The notes under the pieces are model-generated. The model ran no database searches and was not told the DNA's origin. It saw only the letters and a list, made by a program, of their open reading frames with translations. The position numbers and the translations under genes were made by a program. Below, piece by piece: positions 1-6,555 of a stretch of 64,000 nt of DNA (position 1 is the stretch's first letter; the number at the start of each line of letters is the position of its first letter). The stretch is from positions 1-64,000 of the forward strand of contig CAIXRA010000025.1 of the NCBI GenBank assembly GCA_903921725.1, written 5' to 3'. The stretch is from an uncultured Lentisphaerota bacterium (lineage in GTDB: Bacteria > Verrucomicrobiota > Lentisphaeria > Oligosphaerales > CAITYL01).

Positions 1-1
1 G

Positions 2-736
2 GCCGTGCTTCCCGTGAAGAAGGCCGTTGCCGCCGTGCCGGCGAAAAAGAACGCTCCCGTGAAAAAGGCGGCGCCCGCACCGGTTAAGAAGCCCGCGGCT
101 AAAGCTCCCGTCAAGCCCGCGGCCAAGGCTCCGGCCGCCAAGCCGGCGCAAGCTAAGAAGCTCGCGAAGCTTCCGGTGCAGATTGTGCCCGCCAAGGTGC
201 CGATCAAGACGCCGCCGCGGAGGATCGTGGAGGACATTCCGCGCCGCCCCAAGCTTTCCCCGGCCGATCTCAAGGGCGAAAAGAAGAAGGTTTTGGAGGC
301 GCTCCTCGACATCCGCGACCAGCTGACCAACCAAGTTCGCAGCATCTCCGCGGCCAACCTGACCTCCACGAAGCAGGCCGGCGAAGAGCTGGCGGACATC
401 GGCAGCGATAATTTCTACCGCGAAATCGGGCTTTCCATGCTTACCGAGGACGGCAAGAAGCTTGCCAGCATCCAGGAAGCCGTCAACCGCCTCCTGAACG
501 GCACTTATGGAACCTGTGCCGACTGCGGCTGCAAGGTCGGCGACGGACGCCTCAAGGCCATTCCGTACGCCAAGCTCTGCATCGACTGCCAGGCCGAACA
601 GGAAAAGCAGGCATTGATGCCGGACATGGGCTTTGAGGAAGAAGAGACCGCTTCGACGTTCGGCGGCGAGGACTCGGACGAATCCGAAGAGGCGGAAGAT
701 GCCGAGGACGATGCCGAAGAGGAAGAGGAATCCTGA
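2..736 (+). CDS. DksA/TraR-type C4 zinc-finger protein with Lys/Ala/Pro-rich N-terminal tail (5' partial)
   Basis: The frame is open to the left edge, so the true start may lie outside; an in-frame GTG is at 5. Counting from that GTG (243 residues), residues 1-75 are a low-complexity Lys/Ala/Pro tail like histone H1. Residues about 88-165 are a charged helical segment, and a C4 zinc finger follows (C171, C174, C192, C195; Cx2C-x17-Cx2C) with the spacing of DksA/TraR proteins. The C-terminus is a run of Glu/Asp. DksA-family proteins bind the RNA polymerase secondary channel and alter initiation; that role is inferred from family. The basic tail could instead bind nucleic acid. It ends 154 bases before lspA. 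The family is clear, the exact function is not. Confidence 0.8.
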   Translation, partial: AVLPVKKAVAAVPAKKNAPVKKAAPAPVKKPAAKAPVKPAAKAPAAKPAQAKKLAKLPVQIVPAKVPIKTPPRRIVEDIPRRPKLSPADLKGEKKKVLEALLDIRDQLTNQVRSISAANLTSTKQAGEELADIGSDNFYREIGLSMLTEDGKKLASIQEAVNRLLNGTYGTCADCGCKVGDGRLKAIPYAKLCIDCQAEQEKQALMPDMGFEEEETASTFGGEDSDESEEAEDAEDDAEEEEES

Positions 737-890
737 TCGGGATTCACCCCGGCACCTTCATCGAGGGCGGTTCGCATTCACCATGGACCATCGGTGGACG
801 TGAATCGCCTGGTTCATATCATCCCGCAGCGGACGGTCAGGGCGCTGTTGAACCACGCCCACAGCCCGCCACAGTCGAAACGGAACCAGC

Positions 891-1400
891 ATGACGGGCA
901 TACTGAAGAAATTCGCCATCGCCATCCTTCCCGCATTCCTGGTGTTTGTGCTTGACCAGGCATCCAAGGTCCTGATTGCCGACATCGGAAAGCTGGAACT
1001 CGGCTACCGAAACGACCTCGCCCCAAATTTCTTCGCCTTTGTCCACTGGCAGAACACGGGCGCCGCCTGGGGGATGGGCGAAGGGCATCCGGTGCTGCTC
1101 GGCGTGGTTTCCTTGGTGGTTCTTGTGCTGATGGTACTCTTCTTCCGCACGCTGACCGAGGGACACAGGCTTCAGGAATTCGCATTCGGCCTGGTTCTGG
1201 GCGGCGTGGCGGGAAACTTGCTCGACCGTTTCGTCCGCGGTGCCGTGGTGGATTTCCTGTACTTCTATCATGACCGCTTCAGCTGGCCGGCGTTCAACGT
1301 CGCGGACAGCGGCATCACGGTCGGCGTGACCCTTTATGTCACCTCCGTGCTCTGGCATTCCTGGAAAGCCGCCAAAGCCGGCCAAGAACCGGCGAAATGA
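891..1400 (+). CDS. lspA: Lipoprotein signal peptidase (signal peptidase II)
   Basis: A 169-residue inner-membrane aspartyl protease that removes signal peptides from diacylglyceryl-modified prolipoproteins. Four hydrophobic segments are visible (about 8-27, 65-85, 95-112, 134-152). The family blocks are present: NTGAAWGM, then GNLLDRF with catalytic D112, then FNVADSGI with catalytic D139. The length is normal for LspA. The ATG has only a weak upstream GGAA-type ribosome site. The stop overlaps the miaA start (ATGA at 1397-1400), so the two are translationally coupled. Likely substrates in this window include the lipoproteins at 15667-15930 and 58241-58669 and the phage secretin. Confidence 0.95.
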   Translation: MTGILKKFAIAILPAFLVFVLDQASKVLIADIGKLELGYRNDLAPNFFAFVHWQNTGAAWGMGEGHPVLLGVVSLVVLVLMVLFFRTLTEGHRLQEFAFGLVLGGVAGNLLDRFVRGAVVDFLYFYHDRFSWPAFNVADSGITVGVTLYVTSVLWHSWKAAKAGQEPAK

Positions 1401-2377
1401 ACGCCGCGGCGCACGCCCCATGCCGCCTAGCCATCCTCGGGCCGACATGCTCGGGAAAAAGCGCGGCTGCACTGGAACTGGCCCGTCTTCTGGACGCCGA
1501 AATCATTTCCTGCGATTCCATGCAGGTCTACCGCGGCATGGACATCGGCACGGCCAAGGCAACACCGGAGGAACAATGCCTTGTCCGGCATCATCTTGTG
1601 GACGTTCTGGAGATCGGCGAACCGTACAACGTCAACCGTTTCATGGAGATGTGCCGGCCGGTGCTGGACGACTTGACGCGCCGCGGAAAAAGCTGCATCC
1701 TTGCCGGCGGAAGCGGGCTCTACGCGCGGTCGTTACTCTATGGACACCAGCTACTTCCGTCTGACAAGGCCGTATACTCCGATGTGTGGCGGCAGGTGTT
1801 GGAGGGCCGGCTGGACGCGCTGGCGGCCGAGCTGGCGGCCATCTCGCCGGACTGCGCGGCAAACGTCCGCCGCAATCCGCGCCACCTGGCGCGCGCCGTC
1901 GAAATCCTCCGCCTGACCGGCATGGCTCCGGACCATCCGGCGCTGCAGCCCGTCCCGGTTCCCGAGACGCCGGAAAACCGGTGGACGGAAATCGTCATCA
2001 TGCCGCCGTGGCCGGAACACCGGGAATGCATCGCCCGCCGGACCCGCCAGATGCTTGACGGCGGCTGGATTGAAGAAACGCAGCGGTTGCTGGAGGCCGG
2101 GCTTGAACAGGCTCCGACCGCACGTCAGGCGCTTGGCTATCCGGAAGTCGCCGCCCATCTGCGCGGCGAGATCAAGACTGCGGACGAACTCGGAGCCCGG
2201 ATCGCCGCAAAGACCATCCAGCTGGCACGCCGCCAGCGGACCTGGTTCCGACACCAGCATCCAAGAGCCGTGCAGTTGCCGCTCTTCATGCTCGATCCGG
2301 TCGCCGGAGCGGAGGCGTGCCTGGAGATTCTCCGGAATCCTTCCGCCGCATCCCGGAAAATTTCCGGCGAGACTTGA
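1397..2377 (+). CDS. miaA: tRNA dimethylallyltransferase
   Basis: MiaA transfers a dimethylallyl group to N6 of A37 in tRNAs that read codons starting with U. The 326-residue protein has the P-loop GPTCSGKS (residues 15-22), the substrate-binding block SCDSMQVYRGMDIGTAK, and the late block QALGYPEV. Length is normal. It overlaps lspA by four bases. Its stop lies about 95 bp before the left prophage attachment site, so integration did not interrupt it. No clear terminator is visible between its stop and the prophage, so read-through into phage DNA is conceivable. Confidence 0.95.
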   Translation: MNAAAHAPCRLAILGPTCSGKSAAALELARLLDAEIISCDSMQVYRGMDIGTAKATPEEQCLVRHHLVDVLEIGEPYNVNRFMEMCRPVLDDLTRRGKSCILAGGSGLYARSLLYGHQLLPSDKAVYSDVWRQVLEGRLDALAAELAAISPDCAANVRRNPRHLARAVEILRLTGMAPDHPALQPVPVPETPENRWTEIVIMPPWPEHRECIARRTRQMLDGGWIEETQRLLEAGLEQAPTARQALGYPEVAAHLRGEIKTADELGARIAAKTIQLARRQRTWFRHQHPRAVQLPLFMLDPVAGAEACLEILRNPSAASRKISGET

Positions 2378-2471
2378 GCCGGGAAGCATTGTCAAGGTTC
2401 CATTGGGGAACCACAGGATTATGCGGACCGATCCATAACCCCATGATTCGTGCTCGTTTTGCCCCCTCCGT

Positions 2472-2499
2472 GGTAAACATAATGTATACTCTGCGGGTA
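2472..2499. other. attL: left dif-like attachment site
   Basis: The site consists of the host arm GGTAAACATAA (2472-2482), the spacer TGTATA (2483-2488) and the phage arm CTCTGCGGGTA (2489-2499). It shares the core CATAATGTATA with attR. Read on the - strand the host arm is TTATGTTTACC, close to the conserved XerD-binding arm of bacterial dif (TTATGTTAAAT in E. coli). The phage arm, read as TACCCGCAGAG, keeps only CGCA of a typical XerC arm. Host/phage assignment is an inference from comparison with attR. Confidence 0.8.
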
Positions 2500-2504
2500 G
2501 AACG

Positions 2505-2553
2505 GTGATAGCACTTGTTTTACCCGCTTTTTTCTGCGGGTAAGTGCTATCAC
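2505..2553. repeat. Large imperfect hairpin next to attL
   Basis: The outer arms are GTGATAGCACTT (2505-2516) and its exact reverse complement (2542-2553). The inner arms are TACCCGC (2521-2527) and GCGGGTA (2536-2542), leaving a T-rich loop. A third copy of GTGATAGCACTT lies just inside attR (10792-10803). CTGCGGGTA occurs both in the attL phage arm and in the hairpin, so alternative foldings exist in single-stranded phage DNA. In the phage circle it sits directly beside attP. It may be a packaging or replication hairpin, or a transcription terminator. Confidence 0.75.
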
Positions 2554-2597
2554 TAAGGAAGCCCAGCCGGGGGAAAATCCGGATGGAGGTAGCACCC

Positions 2598-2903
2598 GTG
2601 GAAAACACTGTAAAGCTCGTTGGCGAAATCACGAAGGTTACTCACGTCAACCGTCCCGCCAACAAGGACGAAAAGGGCAAGGAATGGCCCGCCGTGAATA
2701 AGGTTTCTGTCGAGGTCATTGAGACCGGCGTTTGTTCCATCATGGACTTTCTCGTTCCGACCTTCATGGAGAAGGCACAGGCTGGCGACGAGATCGAGTG
2801 TCTCGGGCGTCTCAAGTCCGTGATGCTGAAAAACGGCATTCCGCATCTTGAACCCGTCTTCAAGTCCTTCCGCCTTCTGCGTGCTGGCAAGGCCATTGCT
2901 TGA
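2598..2903 (+). CDS. Phage ssDNA-binding protein (pV-like, OB-fold)
   Basis: I place the start at GTG 2598, which has a strong GGAGGT site at 2585-2590 with 7-nt spacing. This gives 101 residues; an in-frame ATG at 2583 would overlap that site. The sequence is beta-rich and compact with no membrane segment, and has an OB-fold-like pattern (KLVGEITKV, VNKVSVEVIE, DEIECLGRLKSV). In Ff phages the equivalent gene V protein coats new ssDNA and switches replication from double strand to packaging. Assignment rests on size, fold pattern and position directly before the small structural genes. Its codon use is more C-ending than most phage genes, suggesting high expression. Confidence 0.7.
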   Translation: MENTVKLVGEITKVTHVNRPANKDEKGKEWPAVNKVSVEVIETGVCSIMDFLVPTFMEKAQAGDEIECLGRLKSVMLKNGIPHLEPVFKSFRLLRAGKAIA

Positions 2904-2912
2904 GACGCTGGG

Positions 2913-3017
2913 GAGGGGAGGGCACAAGTAATCCCCTGTGCTTGTTTGAGGACAGCAACCCGAGAAAACATGCCGTAAGGGAAAGCGGTGTTGCACCGGC
3001 CTTGTGTTCCTCCCCTC
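2913..3017. repeat. Long-range inverted repeat in phage intergenic region
   Basis: A GAGGGGAGGGCACAAG arm (2913-2928) pairs with CTTGTGTTCCTCCCCTC (3001-3017), apart from a one-base bulge and mismatch. About 72 bases lie between, including a smaller GCACA/TGTGC stem. The 2904-3103 gap between the ssDNA-binding gene and the next small gene holds no other recognisable feature. It could be a secondary origin, an RNA-level control element or an attenuator. Confidence 0.5.
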
Positions 3018-3103
3018 GCCTCCATCCTTTTTAACTTTGGGACGGCTGCACGCTAACCTGTGCCTCTACAGTTCGTCCCTTCATTTTTCTATGAGGTGGA
3101 AAC

Positions 3104-3274
3104 ATGTACCGCGTTTTCCTTCCATATAGCTGCTTTACCTCTCCGCTTCAGTGTTCCTCTCTCCGCCTTGCCGCTGAATTGATTGAACAGTACGGCTCCG
3201 GTTATGTCGAGGTTCCTTCTGATGGTGTTCTATGGCGTTTCTCGGCTGGTGTGTGGAAGATGGAAAGGGTTTAA
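3104..3274 (+). CDS. Small phage protein of unknown function (56 aa)
   Basis: ATG 3104 is preceded by GAGGTGGA (3093-3100), a good ribosome site. The 56-residue product starts MYRVFLPYSC and ends VWKMERV. It is soluble, slightly basic, has two cysteines and lacks a membrane segment or signal peptide. It lies three bases before the next gene, so it belongs to the same transcript. I do not recognise a family. Its position between the ssDNA-binding protein and the structural genes could suit a regulatory or accessory replication protein, but nothing in the sequence proves it. Confidence 0.6.
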   Translation: MYRVFLPYSCFTSPLQCSSLRLAAELIEQYGSGYVEVPSDGVLWRFSAGVWKMERV

Positions 3275-3277
3275 GTA

Positions 3278-3592
3278 ATGCCCCTCGCAACTCCTCAAAT
3301 TGACCTCACCAAGATTTTTTTTGATGCCTGGCGCAATTTGTCTTTGTCCGTGCAGATGATTGTCGGCTGTTCCATCAGCATTATCGCATTTTTCAAGGTG
3401 CGCGATTTCTTCATGGGTGGCGGTGGTGGGCGTACCACTGAAGCCGATTTAGAGCGGCACAGGGCGCGCGTTGATATTGCCCGCATCAAGGGTGACGGCA
3501 CTGGCTTTTGGAAGGCTGACCGCGACTTTAAAAATGCATGCAAGCAGTATTACCGGGGTGCGGACAAGCGGCGTCACCGTGGGGGCTTTTAA
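3278..3592 (+). CDS. Small phage membrane protein (104 aa), unknown
   Basis: ATG 3278 follows GGAAAGGG at 3262-3269. Residues about 20-40 are hydrophobic (LSVQMIVGCSISIIAFF), then comes a Gly run (GGGGG near residue 49) and a strongly basic C-terminal tail (YYRGADKRRHRGGF). The layout is an N-in or N-out single-pass protein with a positively charged cytoplasmic tail, which suits a virion end-cap or assembly protein. No named family is recognised. It is tightly packed between neighbouring small genes. Confidence 0.65.
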   Translation: MPLATPQIDLTKIFFDAWRNLSLSVQMIVGCSISIIAFFKVRDFFMGGGGGRTTEADLERHRARVDIARIKGDGTGFWKADRDFKNACKQYYRGADKRRHRGGF

Positions 3593-3594
3593 TT

Positions 3595-3714
3595 ATGGAT
3601 ACTGCAACCATGACAACTTATTTCAGCTTCGGCATTTCTGCCGCTCTGCTTTTTTATTGTACCGGTCATTTCACCGGTGCTGGTGCTAAGTACATGGAAA
3701 AATTTATGAGGTGA
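3595..3714 (+). CDS. Tiny phage membrane protein at the pVII/pIX position (39 aa)
   Basis: ATG 3595 starts two bases after the preceding stop, and the stop TGA (3712-3714) overlaps the next ATG (3714). The 39-residue product is mostly hydrophobic (FSFGISAALLFYC) with a short basic end (KYMEKFMR). In Ff phages pVII and pIX are 33 and 32 residues, hydrophobic, and cap the virion end that emerges first; the gene position here is the same. The function is therefore inferred from size and synteny, not from sequence similarity. Confidence 0.6.
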   Translation: MDTATMTTYFSFGISAALLFYCTGHFTGAGAKYMEKFMR

Positions 3715-4046
3715 TGTTCTTGGACACTGGCACGGTAATTTCCTTTGGTTCTTCCCAGCTTATGACGCTTCTTGGTACTGTGATTGGCTGGGTTATTTCA
3801 ATGATTATTACATGGAAAGGCATTAAGTATTTTCGGCAGTCTATGCGCGAATTTTCTGAATCTCGCGGGGATTCTTCTGCTCCGGATCGCTGGGTTACTA
3901 ACGATGATAACGGGGTGTGGGATTCCAAGCGCAAGCGGGAAGTCCATTTGCGTACTCGGCCTGATTGGACGGGCAAGAAAGCACGCGCATGGCGTAAGCG
4001 TGAAGGTGGGATGATTCGCGCCCGTCGTGGTGATTTTGATACATGA
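3714..4046 (+). CDS. Small phage membrane protein (110 aa), unknown
   Basis: ATG 3714 overlaps the preceding stop (ATGA), indicating coupled translation. Residues about 14-34 form a membrane segment (QLMTLLGTVIGWVISMIIT). The rest is hydrophilic and strongly basic, with many Arg/Lys and Trp in the last 60 residues. Its layout resembles the protein at 3278-3592, an N-terminal membrane segment followed by a basic tail, so the two could be distant paralogues or act together. Unknown family. It is the last gene before the coat gene. Confidence 0.65.
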   Translation: MFLDTGTVISFGSSQLMTLLGTVIGWVISMIITWKGIKYFRQSMREFSESRGDSSAPDRWVTNDDNGVWDSKRKREVHLRTRPDWTGKKARAWRKREGGMIRARRGDFDT

Positions 4047-4125
4047 TTTGGCCAAAACTCGCCGGGTGTTCCGGTGAGATGGTAAATAAAGCGGCGGTCT
4101 GAACAATCGCCAGTAGGAGGTTCCC

Positions 4126-4338
4126 GTGAAGAAGTTCCTGTCGAAGATGGTTTCTGCGGTCGCGCTGGTTGGTGCTGTGATCGTCTGTTCCGGCAGCGCT
4201 CGCGCCGCCGATCTCGACGTCACCGAGCCCCTCGAGGGTGGCATTGCCACGCTTAACGGCAACATCACCACGATCGCTGGCGCCGCCATCGCGATTTGCG
4301 TGGTGTTCCTCGCCATCCGGTACTTCCGTCGCGCGTAA
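4126..4338 (+). CDS. Major coat protein (pVIII-like)
   Basis: GTG 4126 is preceded by AGGAGG (4115-4120), the best ribosome site in the prophage. The 70-residue precursor has a signal peptide (1-27) with cleavage at ARA before ADLD. The mature 43 residues have an acidic N-terminus, a membrane helix (about 47-64) and a basic end (RYFRRA), exactly the layout of filamentous phage pVIII. In the virion thousands of copies would sheath the ssDNA, with the basic tail facing DNA. A GC-rich hairpin follows directly. Unlike its neighbours the gene uses mainly C/G-ending codons, like host genes, fitting very high expression. Confidence 0.88.
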   Translation: MKKFLSKMVSAVALVGAVIVCSGSARAADLDVTEPLEGGIATLNGNITTIAGAAIAICVVFLAIRYFRRA

Positions 4339-4356
4339 TCGCGCTTACGGGGTTTG

Positions 4357-4386
4357 GGGGCGGTGTGGGGTTAACCTGCCCGCCCC
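4357..4386 (+). terminator. Hairpin after the coat gene (possible partial terminator)
   Basis: GGGGCGG (4357-4363) pairs with CCGCCCC (4380-4386), with a GGTTAACC palindrome inside the loop; TTAACTTT follows. Ff phages have a central terminator at the same point, after gene VIII, which keeps coat expression above that of the downstream genes. The T run is weak, so this would be a leaky terminator. Confidence 0.5.
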
Positions 4387-4408
4387 TTAACTTTATCAGG
4401 GGGTTTCT

Positions 4409-4978
4409 ATGCGTTTTCTCTTCGCTCTCTGCTTCCTGTCCTGCGCTTCGTTCGTCCTTGCCGATGATGTCTATTTTGTAGCTGGCACGAATTTAAACAC
4501 GGTTTCTGCTTGGCAAGACCAAGACGCCGTGCCTCTCGGTCGGCTCCCTAATGCCGATGATGTGGCCTATTTGAGCGTTACACCTATTCAGGGTTCATGT
4601 GCGGCGGGTTCGGTCTATACGGTTTCCGGCAAAAACATTAACGGCGGGTTCTATACGGGTACTGTTTACAACAGCGTTACCATTTCGGGCGGCTATTATT
4701 TGGGGGATGTTGTTAACCTTTCGACCGGCATTATTTCCGGTGGCATTTTCGAGGGCAAAATTGTTTTAATCGGCAGTAGTTCTAATCTCAAGGGCGGCAC
4801 TTTCACCGTTGATCAACTTTCCGTTCCCGGTGCCTCTGCCGCTCCGCTTGATTACACTTTGCAGTTTCAAGCCCTTAATAGTTCTCTTGGCGTTTTGTTC
4901 CAGCTCCTGTGTTTTTGTGCTGGTCTTTTCTGTTTTCAGTGTGCCGTTAATGGGAAAAACGCACGTCACTTGTGGTAA
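4409..4978 (+). CDS. Secreted phage surface protein with beta-solenoid-like repeats
   Basis: The 189-residue product has a signal peptide (1-18, cleavage after VLA) and a C-terminal membrane segment (about 159-180, LGVLFQLLCFCAGLFCF), the anchoring of Ff minor coat proteins during assembly. The middle (about 70-135) repeats a pattern of Ile/Val followed by GG-Phe/Tyr-x-G (NGGFYTG, SGGYYLG, SGGIFEG, KGGTF), which suggests a short right-handed beta-solenoid. It ends 11 bases before the pIII-like gene. It may be a second receptor-binding or tip protein; no family is recognised. Confidence 0.7.
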   Translation: MRFLFALCFLSCASFVLADDVYFVAGTNLNTVSAWQDQDAVPLGRLPNADDVAYLSVTPIQGSCAAGSVYTVSGKNINGGFYTGTVYNSVTISGGYYLGDVVNLSTGIISGGIFEGKIVLIGSSSNLKGGTFTVDQLSVPGASAAPLDYTLQFQALNSSLGVLFQLLCFCAGLFCFQCAVNGKNARHLW

Positions 4979-4989
4979 TGGAGGGTGTC

Positions 4990-6270
4990 ATGCTTCGTTT
5001 TCGGCTTAATCTTTTTTTGGTATTGGTTGGCTTTTCTTTTTTTGCCAACGCTACCCCGATTTCACAAATGCCGTCAGATTATAGCGCTGCCTGTGCCAAT
5101 TATTCTAACGAAATCACGGGTTTTAATTTAGTACAAGAGTCAACATGGACGGGTGATTTTGGCGTTCATGGTGTTTCGTTTCGTATTGCGGGTTTTTTCA
5201 AGAGTGGCAATTCTCCGTTTTCTATGGGGCTTGGCGGCTATACATATTCCCTTCAGGCTGATTATGACAACGCTATGTCTGCTGTTCAGTCCGTGGCGCG
5301 TGTCGCTAATCTGAACGCTCGCGCTGCTGGTGCCGGTGATTTGTACTCTCGCGCCATTTCTAACGGTGCTTCCGCGTCTGCTTTGGATTCTCTTAATTCT
5401 TCGTTGATGGCTGCTGATCCTGCCACTCTTGCCGCCACTCTTTCTACGATGGCGTCCGGCCTGGCTCCCGCCGTTCCTCTGGTGGACGTGCTTTATCCCA
5501 ACGTGTCGTCCTCTCTTGCCGATTCTTATAAATTGCCAACGAACGCGCGGGCTGATTTTTCCAATCTGTTGTCCGGTGTTATTTATACCGGCGGGCTTCC
5601 GACTGATTTTGATCCTCGGGGCAATCTCGCATATACAGGCACGCTTAATGGTATGGCAAATTTCGTTTATCATGCACCCGTGATTGACGGCAGCACCATA
5701 GGCACTGACATCACCTATTCCGTGGCCGTTCTGCCGACGTCCACCGCCTCTACCGGCTTTGCATCTTCTGTCCCCGTTACCTCGCTTCCCAAGGTGTCCA
5801 CGTCCACGACAGCGGCCGTCCTCTCTGTCCCTCCCACTCCGTCCGGTGTCTCGGTCGGTCAACTTGCCTATACCGGCACTGGCACGGGGGTCGTTGTTGG
5901 TGGTGGCGGTGGTGGTTCGGTGGATCCATCCGGTATCGTTTCCGCCATCAACTCGTTTCATTCGGATATGATTGATCCCGCCGCGCCTTCCGATAATCTC
6001 CATTTTCAGCGTCCTACCACTGGTAATACTTCTGTTTTGGGTGGTGGTCTGTTTTCTGACCTTCGTAATATTGGTCAAGCTCCTTTATCCCGTGTTATTC
6101 AGTTTCGGGGGCCTTCTGGCAATCTTGACCCGATCGTTTTTGATTCTGCTTTTTCGCAAACCCCCCTTGTTGGTTCTATGTGGGAAGGCTTCCGCGTTAT
6201 GATTCGTCTTGTGTTTGGCCTTATTTTCTTTATTCGTTTTGTCGCTCTCACTTGGCTTGCATTGCAATAA
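4990..6270 (+). CDS. pIII-like attachment/minor coat protein
   Basis: I choose ATG 4990 because GGAGGG (4980-4985) lies just upstream; this gives 426 residues. The product has a signal peptide (1-21, ANA), a long Ala/Ser/Thr-rich exposed region, a glycine linker (about 295-312, with six Gly in a row), and a C-terminal hydrophobic stretch (about 393-424) that would anchor it until release. Signal peptide, Gly-rich linker and C-terminal anchor are the architecture of pIII, which binds the host pilus and TolA and ends virion assembly. The N-terminal domains are not recognisable, as expected for a fast-evolving receptor binder. It sits between the second surface protein and the pVI-like gene. Confidence 0.75.
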   Translation: MLRFRLNLFLVLVGFSFFANATPISQMPSDYSAACANYSNEITGFNLVQESTWTGDFGVHGVSFRIAGFFKSGNSPFSMGLGGYTYSLQADYDNAMSAVQSVARVANLNARAAGAGDLYSRAISNGASASALDSLNSSLMAADPATLAATLSTMASGLAPAVPLVDVLYPNVSSSLADSYKLPTNARADFSNLLSGVIYTGGLPTDFDPRGNLAYTGTLNGMANFVYHAPVIDGSTIGTDITYSVAVLPTSTASTGFASSVPVTSLPKVSTSTTAAVLSVPPTPSGVSVGQLAYTGTGTGVVVGGGGGGSVDPSGIVSAINSFHSDMIDPAAPSDNLHFQRPTTGNTSVLGGGLFSDLRNIGQAPLSRVIQFRGPSGNLDPIVFDSAFSQTPLVGSMWEGFRVMIRLVFGLIFFIRFVALTWLALQ

Positions 6271-6281
6271 ACTGGGGTTTT

Positions 6282-6545
6282 ATGATCAATCAGCTTATGA
6301 AATGGTTTGTCGCGTGCTGTAATTGGGTTTTAAGCAACATCATACCGTTTTTAGATTCTGTTTGGGCGTATATAAAAGACTATATCCCTGACGCCATTGT
6401 ACCGGCTGTTTCTGGGTGTCTGTCTTTGCTCTCGGCGGTTAATCAGTGGGTGCCTCTTGATTATCTCTTTTATCTTGCCGTGACGTATTGCGCTATCATG
6501 TTTGTTTCTTGGCTTGTGCATCGTATTTTTGATGTAATCCCATAA
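6282..6545 (+). CDS. pVI-like minor coat membrane protein
   Basis: ATG 6282 follows a GGGG stretch and starts 11 bases after the pIII-like stop. The 87-residue product has two to three hydrophobic segments (about 8-25, 42-52, 60-80) and no cleavable signal peptide. Its size, topology and position between the pIII-like gene and zot match gene VI and the DUF2523-type proteins of other inoviruses. pVI caps the virion end together with pIII. Family membership is inferred from context. Confidence 0.7.
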   Translation: MINQLMKWFVACCNWVLSNIIPFLDSVWAYIKDYIPDAIVPAVSGCLSLLSAVNQWVPLDYLFYLAVTYCAIMFVSWLVHRIFDVIP

Positions 6546-6555
6546 AGGGGCGTTT

